From contig NC_134138.1 in the NCBI RefSeq assembly GCF_033958435.1, positions 78,850,298 to 78,914,297 of the forward strand: 64,000 nucleotides of DNA, given 5' to 3'. The translations under genes were made by a program, and so were the position numbers. The notes beneath the pieces were generated by a model, which ran no database searches, was not told the origin of the DNA, and saw nothing but the letters and a program-made list of their open reading frames with translations. Below are positions 46,735 to 57,046 of this stretch, piece after piece (the first letter of the stretch is position 1; the number at the start of each line of letters is the position of its first letter). Source of the stretch: Carettochelys insculpta. Lineage: Eukaryota; Chordata; Testudines; Carettochelyidae.

Positions 46735-47140
46735 GGTGGGCACTCACCTAGGCTACAGGCAATGCAGAGTTCAATTCCATCCTTGCTGGATATGCAGAAG
46801 TGCTCTGCTAACCAGGCTATAATATCATTCTTACTCCTCTGTGGCCAAATGGCCATTTACTGTCATCATAAATAGTCATTGGACCAGAGAAAAAATGAGA
46901 ATGACTTAATTGTTGGGCTACTCAGATGGGATATGGAAAACCCAAGGTCAAATCCCTGCTCCACTGGACATTTAATAGAAAAAATTCAACAGGAGGGGTC
47001 CTCCCCGGACAATAGCCTAGTGGCTAGTTCATGCTCTTCAATGTGGCAGACTAAGTTCAAGTCCTTTCTCTACATTAGAGTGAGGGAGGGACTGAACTTG
47101 ATTTTGCCGCAATGGTCCAGATGATCATGTTATCCACAGG
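46735..47140. repeat. tRNA-like SINE fragments
   Basis: CACCTAGGCTACAGGCAATG, then GAGTTCAATTCCATCC at 46,745-46,790, and CAATAGCCTAGTGGCTAGTT with AAGTTCAAGTCCTTTCTC at 47,010-47,070, look like A-box and B-box regions of an old tRNA-derived SINE present twice. The boundaries are uncertain. Confidence 0.4.
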
Positions 47141-48009
47141 GCTAAAAGATTAAAGGAGAGTACCAATGCTTTCCACCATACACTTAAGTTCCCCTCTCAC
47201 TTCCCAAAAAACTGCTAAAATAATCAGTGTCATATTTGCTTATAGTTTCTGGTTGACCAAAAGAACATTTTTCAGTGAACAAACTATTTGTCCAAACTAT
47301 TTCCATCAGCTTGAGCCTCTGGCCATTGTTTTTAAACCAGATCTTGTGGAATGGACATCTGGATCTCACACCCACATTGGAAAAGCAAATAAGATAAATA
47401 AGGCAGATGGGACTAAATGGATTTTGTGACTTGCAGCAGAATACAAAGTAAGGGACAGATGATGTTTGTGGACAGTATATAGCAAGTTAGACTTCAAATA
47501 GCTGTGGTCTGTTGGATAGGGTGGGAAGTTGAGCTAGTAGCAGGCCCTTTTGTCTAATTAAATATCTGAAAGGCAGTTTCTTGAAGTTTAGTGGTTATAT
47601 ACTTTAGCTGTCTTATTAAGTGATAAAAGAGAGGAGAATCAAAATATTAGCCTTTGTAAATATCCTTTTATGATGGTAATTCTATTGGGTTCATTACTAC
47701 ATAATAACAATTGCATTTATATATGAGAATTTTGTTTTCCATGCAATCTGGTTTTATGAGGCTTTCAATGTGAGGACAAGTGTGGGTGGATTTAAATCAG
47801 TAAATAAAGATCTCTGTTAGCTATTCAGTCTGTGAGGTTTGATGGAAAGCTTTGACATGCATATTCATCTTGGATATGTTTTTAACAGCTGCCCTCCTAG
47901 TTTTCATCTACTACCAGTTTTCAGACATGCAGTTCTACTCATTAAAATAAATGCATTCTCAAATGGCTAAATGTTCTACTCTGGCTTAGGAATAATGAAA
48001 AATACTTAC

Positions 48010-48173
48010 CAGTGAAACTTTCATCTCTCTAAGACACCCTTGGTAGGTGTGCAAGAAGACCCACGAGGCAGTCAACACTAAGATGCAAAGCCCACTACAG
48101 TTATTGTCTGCCTTTTCTTTTACATAGGGCATGAACACAGCACCTCCTGCTCCAATTTCCTCAACTATTTTCA
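48010..48173 (-). CDS. Candidate internal coding exon, function unknown
   Basis: A 164-bp minus-strand segment is bounded by a 3' splice site (TTTATCTTAAG, with an AG at 48,175-48,174) and a consensus 5' splice site (TCACTG|GTAAGT, intron from 48,009). Between them the frame is open without a stop: two bases completing a codon, then 54 codons, ending in phase 0. It begins KIVEEIGAGGAVFMPYVKEK, continues ADNNCSGLCILVLTASWVF and ends LHTYQGCLREMKVSL. The middle is a hydrophobic stretch with two cysteines (CILVLTASWVFL) that could be a buried strand or a membrane segment. An in-frame TAA just upstream of the acceptor fits an exon edge. I do not recognise the protein. No flanking exon was found in the window, which is acceptable for a gene with large introns. 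It could also be chance, since one open 164-bp frame with good sites is not rare. Confidence 0.45.
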
Positions 48174-48529
48174 CTTAAGATAAACAGGAAATAAATTGTT
48201 TGACAAGTTAACTTTAAGAGTTCAACTTAATTCTTAAGAGTTGGGCAAACTTCTCTTCTCTATCCAGTGGTTCATGAGTTCAGTGCATTGTTCTAACCAC
48301 ATGCCCCAATCTCCCAATGGTATTAACAAGCTTTTATTGATAGCGTGGTGAAGACCAATAGGAAATCTACCCTCAAAGGACAAGGAATATGCTGAAGTGG
48401 CTGAAAATCTGAGAAGGATAGTTTGCTCTTAGGTTTTTCAAAATGTAGACCTATAGTAAGGCGGTCATGCTTCATGCATTTATTTCCTGCTATGAAACCT
48501 CATTTATTCTTTGCCTAGGAAGTTCACTT
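48174..48529. other. No gene recognised
   Basis: AT-rich sequence. Its first part (48,174-48,215) would be the 3' end of an intron if the exon at 48,010-48,173 is real. Confidence 0.35.
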
Positions 48530-49789
48530 GGCTACAGCAGTGATCAGAAACTCATTGATTGTGAGCGACTGGTAGATCTTGGAATCTCTGCCAGTCAATC
48601 ACAATCATCAGATCGGCTGCCTCTGCCCAGCCCCATGCTATTCTGGGAAGCAGCTGGCTGACTGAGAGCAGGCAGCCTCTTCAGACCCTGGAAGCAGTTG
48701 GTGAGGCAGCTCTCTGTTGCCCAAACACACAGCACTGTCCAAGCAGCTTCCATTGGCTGGGAACTGGCCAGTAGGGGTGGCCCTTGCAGGCAGGGACAGC
48801 AGTGTAGCACATGGAGACCCCTCTCCAGGGGACACACGAAGAGTGTGCCAGCGCACAGCCAGTCAGTGTTTTCAGGAGCAGCATGGGGCCAGGCAGGTGC
48901 AGCTTGTCTGAGCCACGCTGCACTGCTTGCTGGGAGCTACCTGTGATAGATGTCCCCTAGCATCAGTCTGCACCCCTACCCCACATGCCAGCCATGTGCC
49001 TCCTCTTACACCCGGAATGCTGGGGTGCTGAAGTGAAAGATTAAACGTTTGGGAAGGATCTGGGGTTCAGGAGGGGACACCAGGCTGAGGCAAACTCACT
49101 ATCAGAGCTTGCACTCCTCATCCCTGCAGTCCCAAACTCTGCCCCAGCCTGGAGCCTCTTCCTGCACCCACACTCGTTCCCAGAGCCCACAGCCTTCACC
49201 CCCTGCTGCAACCCAACACTCTGCCTGAGCCTGGCACCCCCTCCCGCACCCCATACTCACTCCCAGAGCACTGGGATGCAGGGGAGAGTGAGAGAATTGG
49301 GCCTGGAAGTGAAGTTGGGTTCAGGAGGAGGCTGTTAGGCTGGGGCACATTCCCTCCCACATCTTGATCTCCTCATTCTTGCATCCCAACACTCTGCCCC
49401 AGCCTGGAGCCCCCCCGCACCCTGCACCCAGAGTCAGTCCCAAAGCCTGCACCCCTCTGCCCCAACCCCAACAATGTGCCCCTGCCTGGAGCTTCCTCCT
49501 GCTCTCAAATGCACTCTCCAAGGCCACAACCCTCAGACCCTCCTGTGCCCCAACAATGTGCTCCAGACTGGAGCTCCCTCTTGCAAGCAAACTACCGCCC
49601 AGAGCCTGTAACACTCACCACCTCCTGCATCATACACGCTGCCCCAGCCACATACAAGTGAAAGAAGGTGGAATGATCAAACCAGGGTGTGGGAGGGGCT
49701 TTGGGGAAGGGGTAGGGTAAGTCCTGGGTTGCCCGTAAATTCAAAAAGTGATCTTGGGTATAAGGAGGTCGGAGACCACTGTGCTACAG
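48530..49789. mobile_element. hAT-type non-autonomous element with near-perfect 8-bp target duplication
   Basis: The element proper is 48,538-49,781. It starts CAGTGATCAGAAACTC and ends GGTCGGAGACCACTG, whose complement begins CAGTGGTCTCCGACC. Flanking 8-mers are GGCTACAG (48,530-48,537) and TGCTACAG (49,782-49,789), identical in the last seven bases, and 8-bp duplication is the hAT hallmark. The interior is GC-rich. 49,130-49,620 is a degenerate tandem array of CCCAGCCTGGAGCC / CCCAGAGTCACTCCC words. It has no transposase and is therefore non-autonomous. Open frames inside it follow from the repeats. Confidence 0.85.
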
Positions 49790-50626
49790 TGTATCTTTCT
49801 TTTAAGCTTGGTCCTTACACTGTGGCTGAGTTTGCCTTTGAAATCCATGCCTCAGTAAGGACCCTGGAAGGATCAATCCATCTCTGGGGACATGGGGAGC
49901 ACATAGGTCATTAGATCTATTAAAATACCATGCCTCCTTCTTTAACATGACCTGCTTGTTCTGTGAGACGGTATGTAGGCGGGAATCCCCGGTCGCATCT
50001 CCCAGTTGCTCTTTGAGGTAATGTGAGCCCCAGGGGACAGAAGCATTAAATAGTCCTTGCACTCTGTTGAATATAGTGACTAAAGTTGTGACAGGTCATG
50101 TCAGCAAGTGTACTATATACTCCTTAATAAGGCACTCCTGCATATGTGGTCAAAGACTAGTCATAACCTGACCCTAGACATAACTGGCTGGAAACAATTT
50201 GCAGTAAGGTTTTAGAGCACCGATACAAAGGCAATTGAAATGCATTTCTCACTAACATGACTGAATCTGTTTTTTCCCAGTAGCTATGCTGGATATGCTA
50301 GCATGAGGATACAGAGACATGTCATTTTGAAGGGGATTTTGCCAGTGTGTTATTGGTATCATATTCTATTACTAAGGAACATCATATGCTCACATTTGAC
50401 ATTCTTTTTTCTTACCTGCTGTGCATTTTGCCCTGACCACTCGAGATCTTCATGTTAGTCTTCATTGGGCCATTAGCAACTTTTTAAGGACTGCAACTGT
50501 TCACTGTACTCAGCGGGGCACATCAGGCGTAGACAAAGGGGGTTGACAGGGTCAAAGGGGGTTGACGAGGTCCTGACAGGAGCTAAGAAAACAACTCCCA
50601 AAGAAATTAAATATCAGGTAAAAACA
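49790..50626. other. No gene recognised
   Basis: AT-rich DNA with one local direct repeat (AAAGGGGGTTGAC twice near 50,537-50,570). Nothing else could be supported. Confidence 0.4.
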
Positions 50627-50905
50627 GTTACCTTCTCTGACTGGTAGTTGTTTGAGACGTATTGTACACATACATAACACTGAAGGCATGTTCACCTACT
50701 GCTGTAGATACTTTTCCCTCATGGGGCCCATAGGGGTGGTCCACCCATCTCAGAGTACTCCTAATGAAAGCACAAAGAGCTGTCCTGCACCTCCTTCGGT
50801 ATTTTCTCAAAGGAATCTGAAGATAAACTTCAGTGTGTCAGGGAAAGTGAGTGGACATATACAACCCATCTGGAAGAACAAGTTACACTGAGGTAACTAC
50901 ATGTC
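50627..50905. mobile_element. DIRS-type inverted terminal sequence (tentative)
   Basis: AGTTACCTTCTCTGACTGGT ... GTTTGAGACGTATTGTACAC at 50,627-50,675 is the imperfect complement of GTGGACATATACAACCC ... GGAAGAACAAGTTACACTGA then GGTAACTAC at 50,852-50,900. The consensus, a GTTACCTTTCGTAACTG-like start followed by TTCTTCGAGATGTGT-like sequence, is what I recall of a turtle retroelement terminus often found next to DIRS-type coding sequence. It is highly diverged, and no internal coding region lies between the arms. Confidence 0.45.
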
Positions 50906-51883
50906 TATAATATTGTAAGTGACTCCCAGGCTGGGGGCTCAGAATACCATCAGAAGAGAAACTACAGGACTGTTTTTTTCTATATGCTTTCATCCTCATT
51001 TGATGCAGCAGAGAGTGTGAAATGAAGGATGAATGTAGGAACTGAAGCCCATGTCTGGGTCCTGAATACAGTCACAATAGGAATAGGTACCCCCCGTGCT
51101 GATTCTGCTGATAGATTCAGAATGCAGTCAGCTTGTCCAGAGGCATTACTCCCTCTGCAGCATTTCACGCAGAGAAGCAGGTGGTGCTCCATTGTGACAG
51201 TCTCTGGATTGTAATTGGTTGTCCTCTCACATGTGCCACATATGAAGTGAGCGGCTGAGAAGAAACATGAAAGAACCTTGTCCTATCCGCAGGGGGAAAA
51301 GAAAAATCTAACCATAACTAACCTTTGTGGTGGGATGCCTTCACTGTCCTTATTGGGAATGAGGCTTTGGAAAGAAATCTTGTAATTATTATCACATTCC
51401 CTTGTACAATCCAGACTGGTGAGAGCTGGTGTCACATGATTCTTTGTTGTGTAGCTCCCAATCTGGGCCACTCACAAACAGCTCACCAGCATGCAGATCA
51501 CACCCTCCATGTCAGTGCATAGCTGCAGGCCTGGTTCAGCTGCTCTGGGTTCAACAATCTGACAGCAGCACATTGGTCACACACTGGCTTACACCAGCCT
51601 TGGTTACTACTTGCAGGGTGACCCCCTCAACACAATCCCTGTCTTGAATTTGCCCCCAGACCTGTGATCTGCACTGTCCTGCCCTCTCCAGGGTAGTTCC
51701 AATATTAAAAGCCATTATCCCCTTAAAGGGCCAATATTCAACAGTTTGCTACTTTAACTGGCTTACCAAACAGTTCATTGTAAACACAACAATGGATAGG
51801 TTGAAATTAAAACACACAAGTGTATTAACGAAAGGAGATAGGGTTTGAAATGAATTAATGTACAGTAAATTCTGTTTCATCTA
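50906..51883. other. No gene recognised
   Basis: Mixed DNA to the right of the inverted terminal sequence. It may include decayed retroelement interior, but no motif supports this. Confidence 0.35.
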
Positions 51884-52540
51884 AACAAAACAAAGCAGCA
51901 GAAATGTAGAACTTTAAAGACTAACAAAATGATTTATTCGGCGATGAGCTTTTGCGAGACAGACCCACTTCTTCAGATCAATTTCATTTCCAATACAGAC
52001 TGACATTTATAAGTAGGGAGGTCCAAAAAGAAATAAAAATGCAATAAAAACTGACAAATCAAATAGGATAGAAGGAAGGGGGTGAGAGGTGGAGGGATGT
52101 TAATTATCCTGTCTGAGATAATTATGAGCATCAAAGGAAGGGAAGCAGTCCTTGTAATGCATGAGGTAGTTGATGTCTCTGTTCATACCATGTGTTAATG
52201 TGTCGAATTTGAATATGTACTGTAACTCAGAAATCTCTCACTCTAATCTGTTGTTAAATTCTCTTTGTTCCAGGACACAAATTCTCAAGTATTTAACAGA
52301 ATGGCCCACTGCATTGAAGTGTTCACCAACTGGCTGATGTGTATTGAGTTTCTTGATGTCTGCTCTGTGTCCATTTATTTTTGGTGAAGGTTTTGCCCAG
52401 TCTGCCCAATGCACATAGTGTCAGGGCATTGTTGGCACATAATGGCATATATAATGTTGCTGGAAGTGCACAAGAATCAAGATCAAGATCAAAGGCACAT
52501 TCTCATGCACTTCCAGCAACATTATATATGTTATTTTGTG
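51884..52540 (-). mobile_element. Penelope-like 3' region in minus orientation with a short turn-back at its inner end
   Basis: Minus-strand sequence from 52,465 down to 51,884 includes the decayed CQQCP / GQTGQ region of the GIY-YIG part (TGCCAACAATGCCCTGACAC at about 52,419-52,438, then GGGCAGACTGGGCAAAACC) and the 3' UTR, ending CTTTAAAGTTCTACATTTC then TGCTGCTTTGTTTTG. The terminal 33-36 nt tail is missing. This is exactly where the inverted arms of the other copies begin, so the segment may be the inverted arm of a plus-strand insertion. Consistent with that, 52,497-52,540 repeats part of it in the opposite direction (CACTTCCAGCAACATTATAT). Confidence 0.8.
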
Positions 52541-52694
52541 CAACCGTGTCTTGGTAAAAAATGTGTAAGGCAGATTTGTGGTATGTACATTCAGTTCCCC
52601 CCTTCACCCAGGGGAGGTGATGGCCTCCAAGAAAGCCACTTTCACCAAATGATGTATAAATGAGCATGAATAAGATGTATAAAGGCTCAAAAGA

Positions 52695-52742
52695 ATCATA
52701 GGAACACAGAATACTAGAACTTGAAGGACCTCAAAAGGTCAT
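52695..52742 (-). mobile_element. CR1-type 3' terminus fragment
   Basis: AATCATAGGAACACAGAATA then CTAGAACTTGAAGGACCTCA is the complement of a CR1 or CR1-dependent SINE end. Only about 48 bp is recognisable. Confidence 0.5.
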
Positions 52743-52791
52743 CAGGGCATTGTCGGCACAAAATAGCATATATAATATTGCTCAGCTCCAG
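52743..52791 (-). mobile_element. Penelope-like fragment, GIY-YIG region
   Basis: CAGGGCATTGTCGGCACAAA then ATAGCATATATAATATTG repeats, in direct orientation, the stretch at 52,423-52,458 (CAGGGCATTGTTGGCACATA). It is a second short piece of the same region, fused to the CR1-type fragment. Confidence 0.7.
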
Positions 52792-53654
52792 CCAAAGGCC
52801 AGTGGGCAACTCAGTGTCAGTTCTGGCACTAGGACTCATAGGGAACCCAGCCTGAGGGCCAAGGGCAGCCTAGAGCTGAGGCAGCTGGTGTATGGCCTGG
52901 CACTTTACTCCTGGTACTGGACACCAGGCTGGAGCAGTCTGGCCAGGGCTCATTAAGCCATTGCTGGGGGTGGTTGTTCAGCGTAGTGGCAGATGGGCAG
53001 GCAGTAGGGGGAGGCCTTGGGTGGAAGAGGCAAAGGCGTGTGGTTAGCATCCTGAGGTGAGTCAGCTATTAATCAAAGGTTAACACAGCAGTATACAGAA
53101 AGAAGATGTACTGTACCAGCCTTGTAAGTAAGTTTGATTCCTTCCTCTGGGGAAATGCTGATAGTGTTTGTTCCCAAACTAATTTTATGAATATCTTTCT
53201 ACTTATAGGGTGTGAAACAAACTTTTTTTTTGGAGGGAAAATACTTTTTCATGTTTAATTTCACTATGTCTTGTGTTTTCCTAATTACTAATGCGATATC
53301 TTTTGTTGTCCTTGCTTTAGCTGATTGAGCAAAAAGGAATCTTTAACCCACTCATTATTATAAATATCTGTGGCAACTAACAGTTCTTATAGCACTCGAA
53401 ACAACTTTTAATGTCATTATTTCATCAATTACAGAATCCATCATTATTAAAAAGTACACATTATTAATCACCTTTATATTTGCAATCTATTTTTGTGGAC
53501 ATTTTTGGCTAGGTTGAGTAGTGTTTAACCTGCTCACCTGGACTAGAATTGTGATGTTAAATTAAAAAAGCAGGATAGAAAATTACACACACTACATTAC
53601 TGAATTCAGTTTCAGTTTCCTGCCTTCATATCTGGACCAAGCACCATCTAGGTC
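52792..53654. other. No gene recognised
   Basis: GC-richer to about 53,050, then AT-rich. No supported feature. Confidence 0.35.
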
Positions 53655-53728
53655 CTGTAGCCGCGACGGGCGCTATTTCGAAGTTAGTGCCGCTACTTCG
53701 AAGTAGCGTGCACGTGTAGACACAGCTT
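53655..53728. mobile_element. MITE terminal fragment, TTCGAAATAG family, CpG preserved
   Basis: On the minus strand it starts AGCTGTGTCTACACGTGCAC and continues GCTACTTCGAAGTAGCGGC, ACTTCGAAATAGCGCCCGTC and GCGGCTACA. Only one end of the element is present. Its CpGs are intact, unlike the TG/CA-decayed relative at 30,382-30,779. Confidence 0.7.
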
Positions 53729-55628
53729 ATGAGACACTGTCCAGCTGGACAAACATTGCCTGTTGCTCAGATTACACAGCCTTTTTGCAAGTTTCCTAAT
53801 ATGGAAGAGGACATCCTGAGCTGCAGCTGAGCAGAGAGTCTTCTGTGCTTTAACAACTGAACAGACATGCCAGGAAGTGCAGCACCTGAGGATTTGGGTG
53901 CAGTACCTGGCCAGGATGTTGTGTGATAAGATTTCAGGTGCTCTTTAAAGGATCATGTTTTTTTTGTTGTATTTTTTGTATTTTTGTATTTTTTACCATT
54001 TCATTTGGCATTTCATAATTTTATCTGGTTTTTTTTTCCTACATAGACAAGCAGTGGGTTGGGCCTTTCTCCTAAGATAGGTTGGAGGCTCTGGAGTGGG
54101 GGAGTGAGGAATGAAGAATTGCTAACCCTGCACTCCTATCTAATGGGGCTGGTCCAAGCTCCCCATTCTAGGAGTAGTGACCTGGCACAGAGGTCATAGC
54201 CCTGCTCAGGTTTGGTTTGTCATTCTGTGATGGAGTGCCTGACCTGCACAGGGCTCTCAGGGGTTAATAGAGTATAGGAAGGTTCTGCAGGAGGATGCCC
54301 ACGCAGAAGGGTTTATAGGAGTAGCCAATCAGGCCTAGCTAAACCCACATAAGCATAGCCAGGCAGCTGCAGTCATTCCCTGGAGTTTGAGGAGGGAGGA
54401 ATACTGGCAATCTTGCAGACAAAGGGCAGCAAGCATGTGGGACATTATAGTGCTGCAGGCAGAAACTCAGGGATCTAAAAGCAGCTCATGGTGGGCTGCA
54501 GGGATCTGTAAGCTCAGGGCCTGGTTAGTGCCAAGAGGGTGCTGGGGCCTCAGGAAAGTGGCCAGGGATTTCTAGAAGAGTTGGAGGGACATTTAGCAGG
54601 AAGTGCTGTAGTGGAGAATTGTACCCCATCACCTCTGAAGTGCCATACAGGAGCCCCATAGTCCTATAACTCTCTGACTTAGAAATTAGCAAAGTTTTCA
54701 GAAAGAAGAAGTGAAGGTGGGTCCTTCAGGCCTGCCTAGAGAGGCCTCAAGGAAGCAGCCATTCAGAACTCAGAAGGCTCAGAAAAAAGAAGCTGCAGAG
54801 CCTTCATGGTCAGGTCCTTCTAGGACCAGGAGGGCAAAGAAGAGTGCTCTGCTACAGCCACAGGAGCTTGAAGAATAAGCACAGATATTTTTTTCATCTG
54901 GCTGTGTTTGCTAAAGATGAATTTTCAGGGAGAAAGAAGACCTAAAAGCATTAACTCTGAGGTGAGGATGAAGCTACAAGGGGCCATGTAGGAAGAGGCT
55001 GGGAAAGACGGAGTAATGAACTGACACTGGGCATTGCACAGCTGCTGTTTATAGGTTGACTGGTTGAAAACCAGGGTAGTGGGAAAACATATTAGCACAA
55101 ACCTCAAGAAGGGGACGAGGCTCATTTAAAACCTCCAAACAAATGGCTGAATGTAAAGGGTCCAAACTGTGCGCTGATAATGCTTGAGAGAGTTTATTCA
55201 ACTCCTCATGACCCGAGAAGGGGGTTTATTTGGCCTTTGTGATTTGGTTGGAGGGCCAAACCACCAATCACCCCAAAAAGTTTGGACAGCCACCTACAAG
55301 GTGCATCAAAAGGGGGGAAAAGAACTGCAGTATCACACCCAGCTGCTTGGAGGTGCTCAAGAAGTGAGTGTCCCCCATTACACCATCTCTCCATCATGGC
55401 AGGTGGCTGGGTGGGGCAAATGTGAATAAGTGGCTTTGCAACCTTGTTTACCGTTCATGCCATTCATCAGACTGGGAAAAGGGAACCACTCAAAAATGAG
55501 CCAGATAGTTAAACAGAAATTAAAAACTACAGTGACATAAGTGAAATCTCTGCACGCTGCATGGAAACTTTAAAGACACTATAACAGAGGCACAAGATAA
55601 AAGTATATCACAAACTGGAAAATATTAT
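53729..55628. other. No gene recognised; possible LTR relic at 54.2-54.7 kb
   Basis: 54,230-54,680 (TGATGGAGTGCCTGACCTGC, then CAGGGCTCTCAGGGGTTAAT) looks like a reptile LTR or its leader. I cannot find a matching second copy or coding sequence, so no element is called. Poly-T runs lie at 53,955-54,040. Confidence 0.3.
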
Positions 55629-55996
55629 GGCTACATCTACACTCCAGAGATCTTTCAAAAGAAGCCCTTCTGGATGATCTCTTCCAAAAGAACTTCTTCT
55701 GAAAGAATGTGTCCACACTCGAAAGAGAGATCTGTTCTTTCAAAAGAGAACGTCCACACAGCCCCTACTTTTTTGAAAAAAAAAAGGGCTTGTGGCGCAT
55801 CTACGCACGTTTTCTTTTGAAAGCAGCTTTCAAAAGGGGGCGCTCTTCCTGAAACAGGAAAGGAAGAGTGCTTTCTAAAGGAGTGCCGCATTCTTTTGAT
55901 TTACTTTCAAAAGAGCGCTTTTTGTGTATAGGTGCTCCGAAAGAGTCACCTTCTTTTGAAAATCTTTCAAACGAACTTGCTAGTGTAGACGCAGCC
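55629..55996. mobile_element. MITE, CTTTTGAAAG family
   Basis: The left end GGCTACATCTACACTCCAG and right end GCTAGTGTAGACGCAGCC are complementary. The interior repeats TTCTTTTGAAAG, CTTTCAAAAGAG and GAAAGAG words in both orientations. It is non-coding. It has the Harbinger-like terminus shared with the other MITEs here, and its CpG content suggests a fairly recent copy. Confidence 0.75.
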
Positions 55997-56116
55997 TGTG
56001 AGAAACAAAAAAGTGCAACCATGGCTAAACAAAAAAGAAAAAAGAAGCAGTGAGAGGATAAAAGGCCTCCTTTAAAAAAGTAGAAGTTAAATCCTAGTGA
56101 GGAAAGTAGAAATGAG

Positions 56117-56935
56117 CATAAACTCTGGCAAATGAAGTGTAAAAATATAATTAGGAAGGCTGAAAAAGAATCTGAAGAACAGCTATTCCAAAACTCAAAG
56201 TAATAGCATTTTTAAGTACCTCAGATTCAGGAAGCCTTCTAAACAACCAGGGGAGCCACTTAATGATCAAAATATAAAGGATTGTGCAAGGATCCATTGC
56301 AGAGAAATTAAATGAATTCTTTGTATTGATCTTCATGACTGAGGTTGATTCTCAAACCAGAGCCATTCTTATAAGGTGACACATCTGAGGAATGGCACCA
56401 TCTCAAAAAAAGATACGTTGGAAGTGGGAAAAGTTCAGAAAAGGGTTACAAAAAGGATTAGGGGACTGGAATGGCTTCTGTATGAGGTGAGGTTGATAAG
56501 GCCAGATCTACACTACAGGGCAACTTTGAATTAAGCTACACAACTCTAGCTACTTGAAACTCTCCCATTGACTCCCCTTAGGCTTCTCATTCCAGCAGGG
56601 TACCAAAGTTAATGAGAGTGTGATCAGTGGTCAATTTAGTTCATTTTTACTAGACCCACTAAATTGACCCCCAGGGGACTGATATCCACAGCACTGATTT
56701 TCCCTTAAGTGTAGACAAGGCCTAAGACTGGGACTTTTCACCTTGGAAAAGAGATGGCTAAGCAGGCATATGACTGCGGCTTATAAAATCATGTTGTAGA
56801 GAAATCAGATAAGAAAGTGCTTTGTATTCCTTCTCATAACAATAATTTGGGATTACCACATGAAACTAATGGGCAGAAGGAGGATAGTGGGCTAGATGGA
56901 CTTTTGATGTGACCCAGTTTGCCCATTCTTATTCC
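56117..56935 (+). mobile_element. CR1-like LINE with internal deletion, interrupted by a MITE
   Basis: The left part (AATTAGGAAGGCTGAAAAAG, GAACAGCTATTCCAAAACTC, AACAACCAGGGGAGCCAC, TTAAATGAATTCTTTGTATT) matches the region upstream of the reverse transcriptase. From about 56,395 (CCATCTCAAAAAAAGATACG then TTGGAAGTGGGAAAAGTTCAG) it matches the 3' end of the polymerase and 3' UTR, closing GGGCTAGATGGACTTTTGA then TGTGACCCAGTTTGCCC. The reverse transcriptase between the two is missing. The MITE at 56,500-56,722 splits the 3' part. Confidence 0.85.
56497..56725. mobile_element. Harbinger-type MITE with TAA target duplication
   Basis: The element is 56,500-56,722. It begins GGCCAGATCTACACTAC and its right end, GTGTAGACAAGGCC, is complementary to GGCCTTGTCTACAC. 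TAA flanks both sides (56,497-56,499 and 56,723-56,725), the 3-bp TWA duplication typical of PIF/Harbinger. The insertion interrupts the CR1 sequence GATAAGACTGGGACTTTTC, which makes the empty site clear. It is non-coding. Confidence 0.9.
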
Positions 56936-57046
56936 ATTGAGCTGAAAGGGCTCTCCAGATAGCACTACAGCCCATGGCTAATGAATTCATTAGCAGAGTC
57001 ATAAAAGAGAGTGGCAGATGGGAGAATCTTGTCAGTTGAGAATCTT

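Noticed and set aside
54230..54680. Possible LTR of an endogenous retroelement
   Set aside because: No second copy, primer-binding site or coding region was found, so resemblance alone is too weak.
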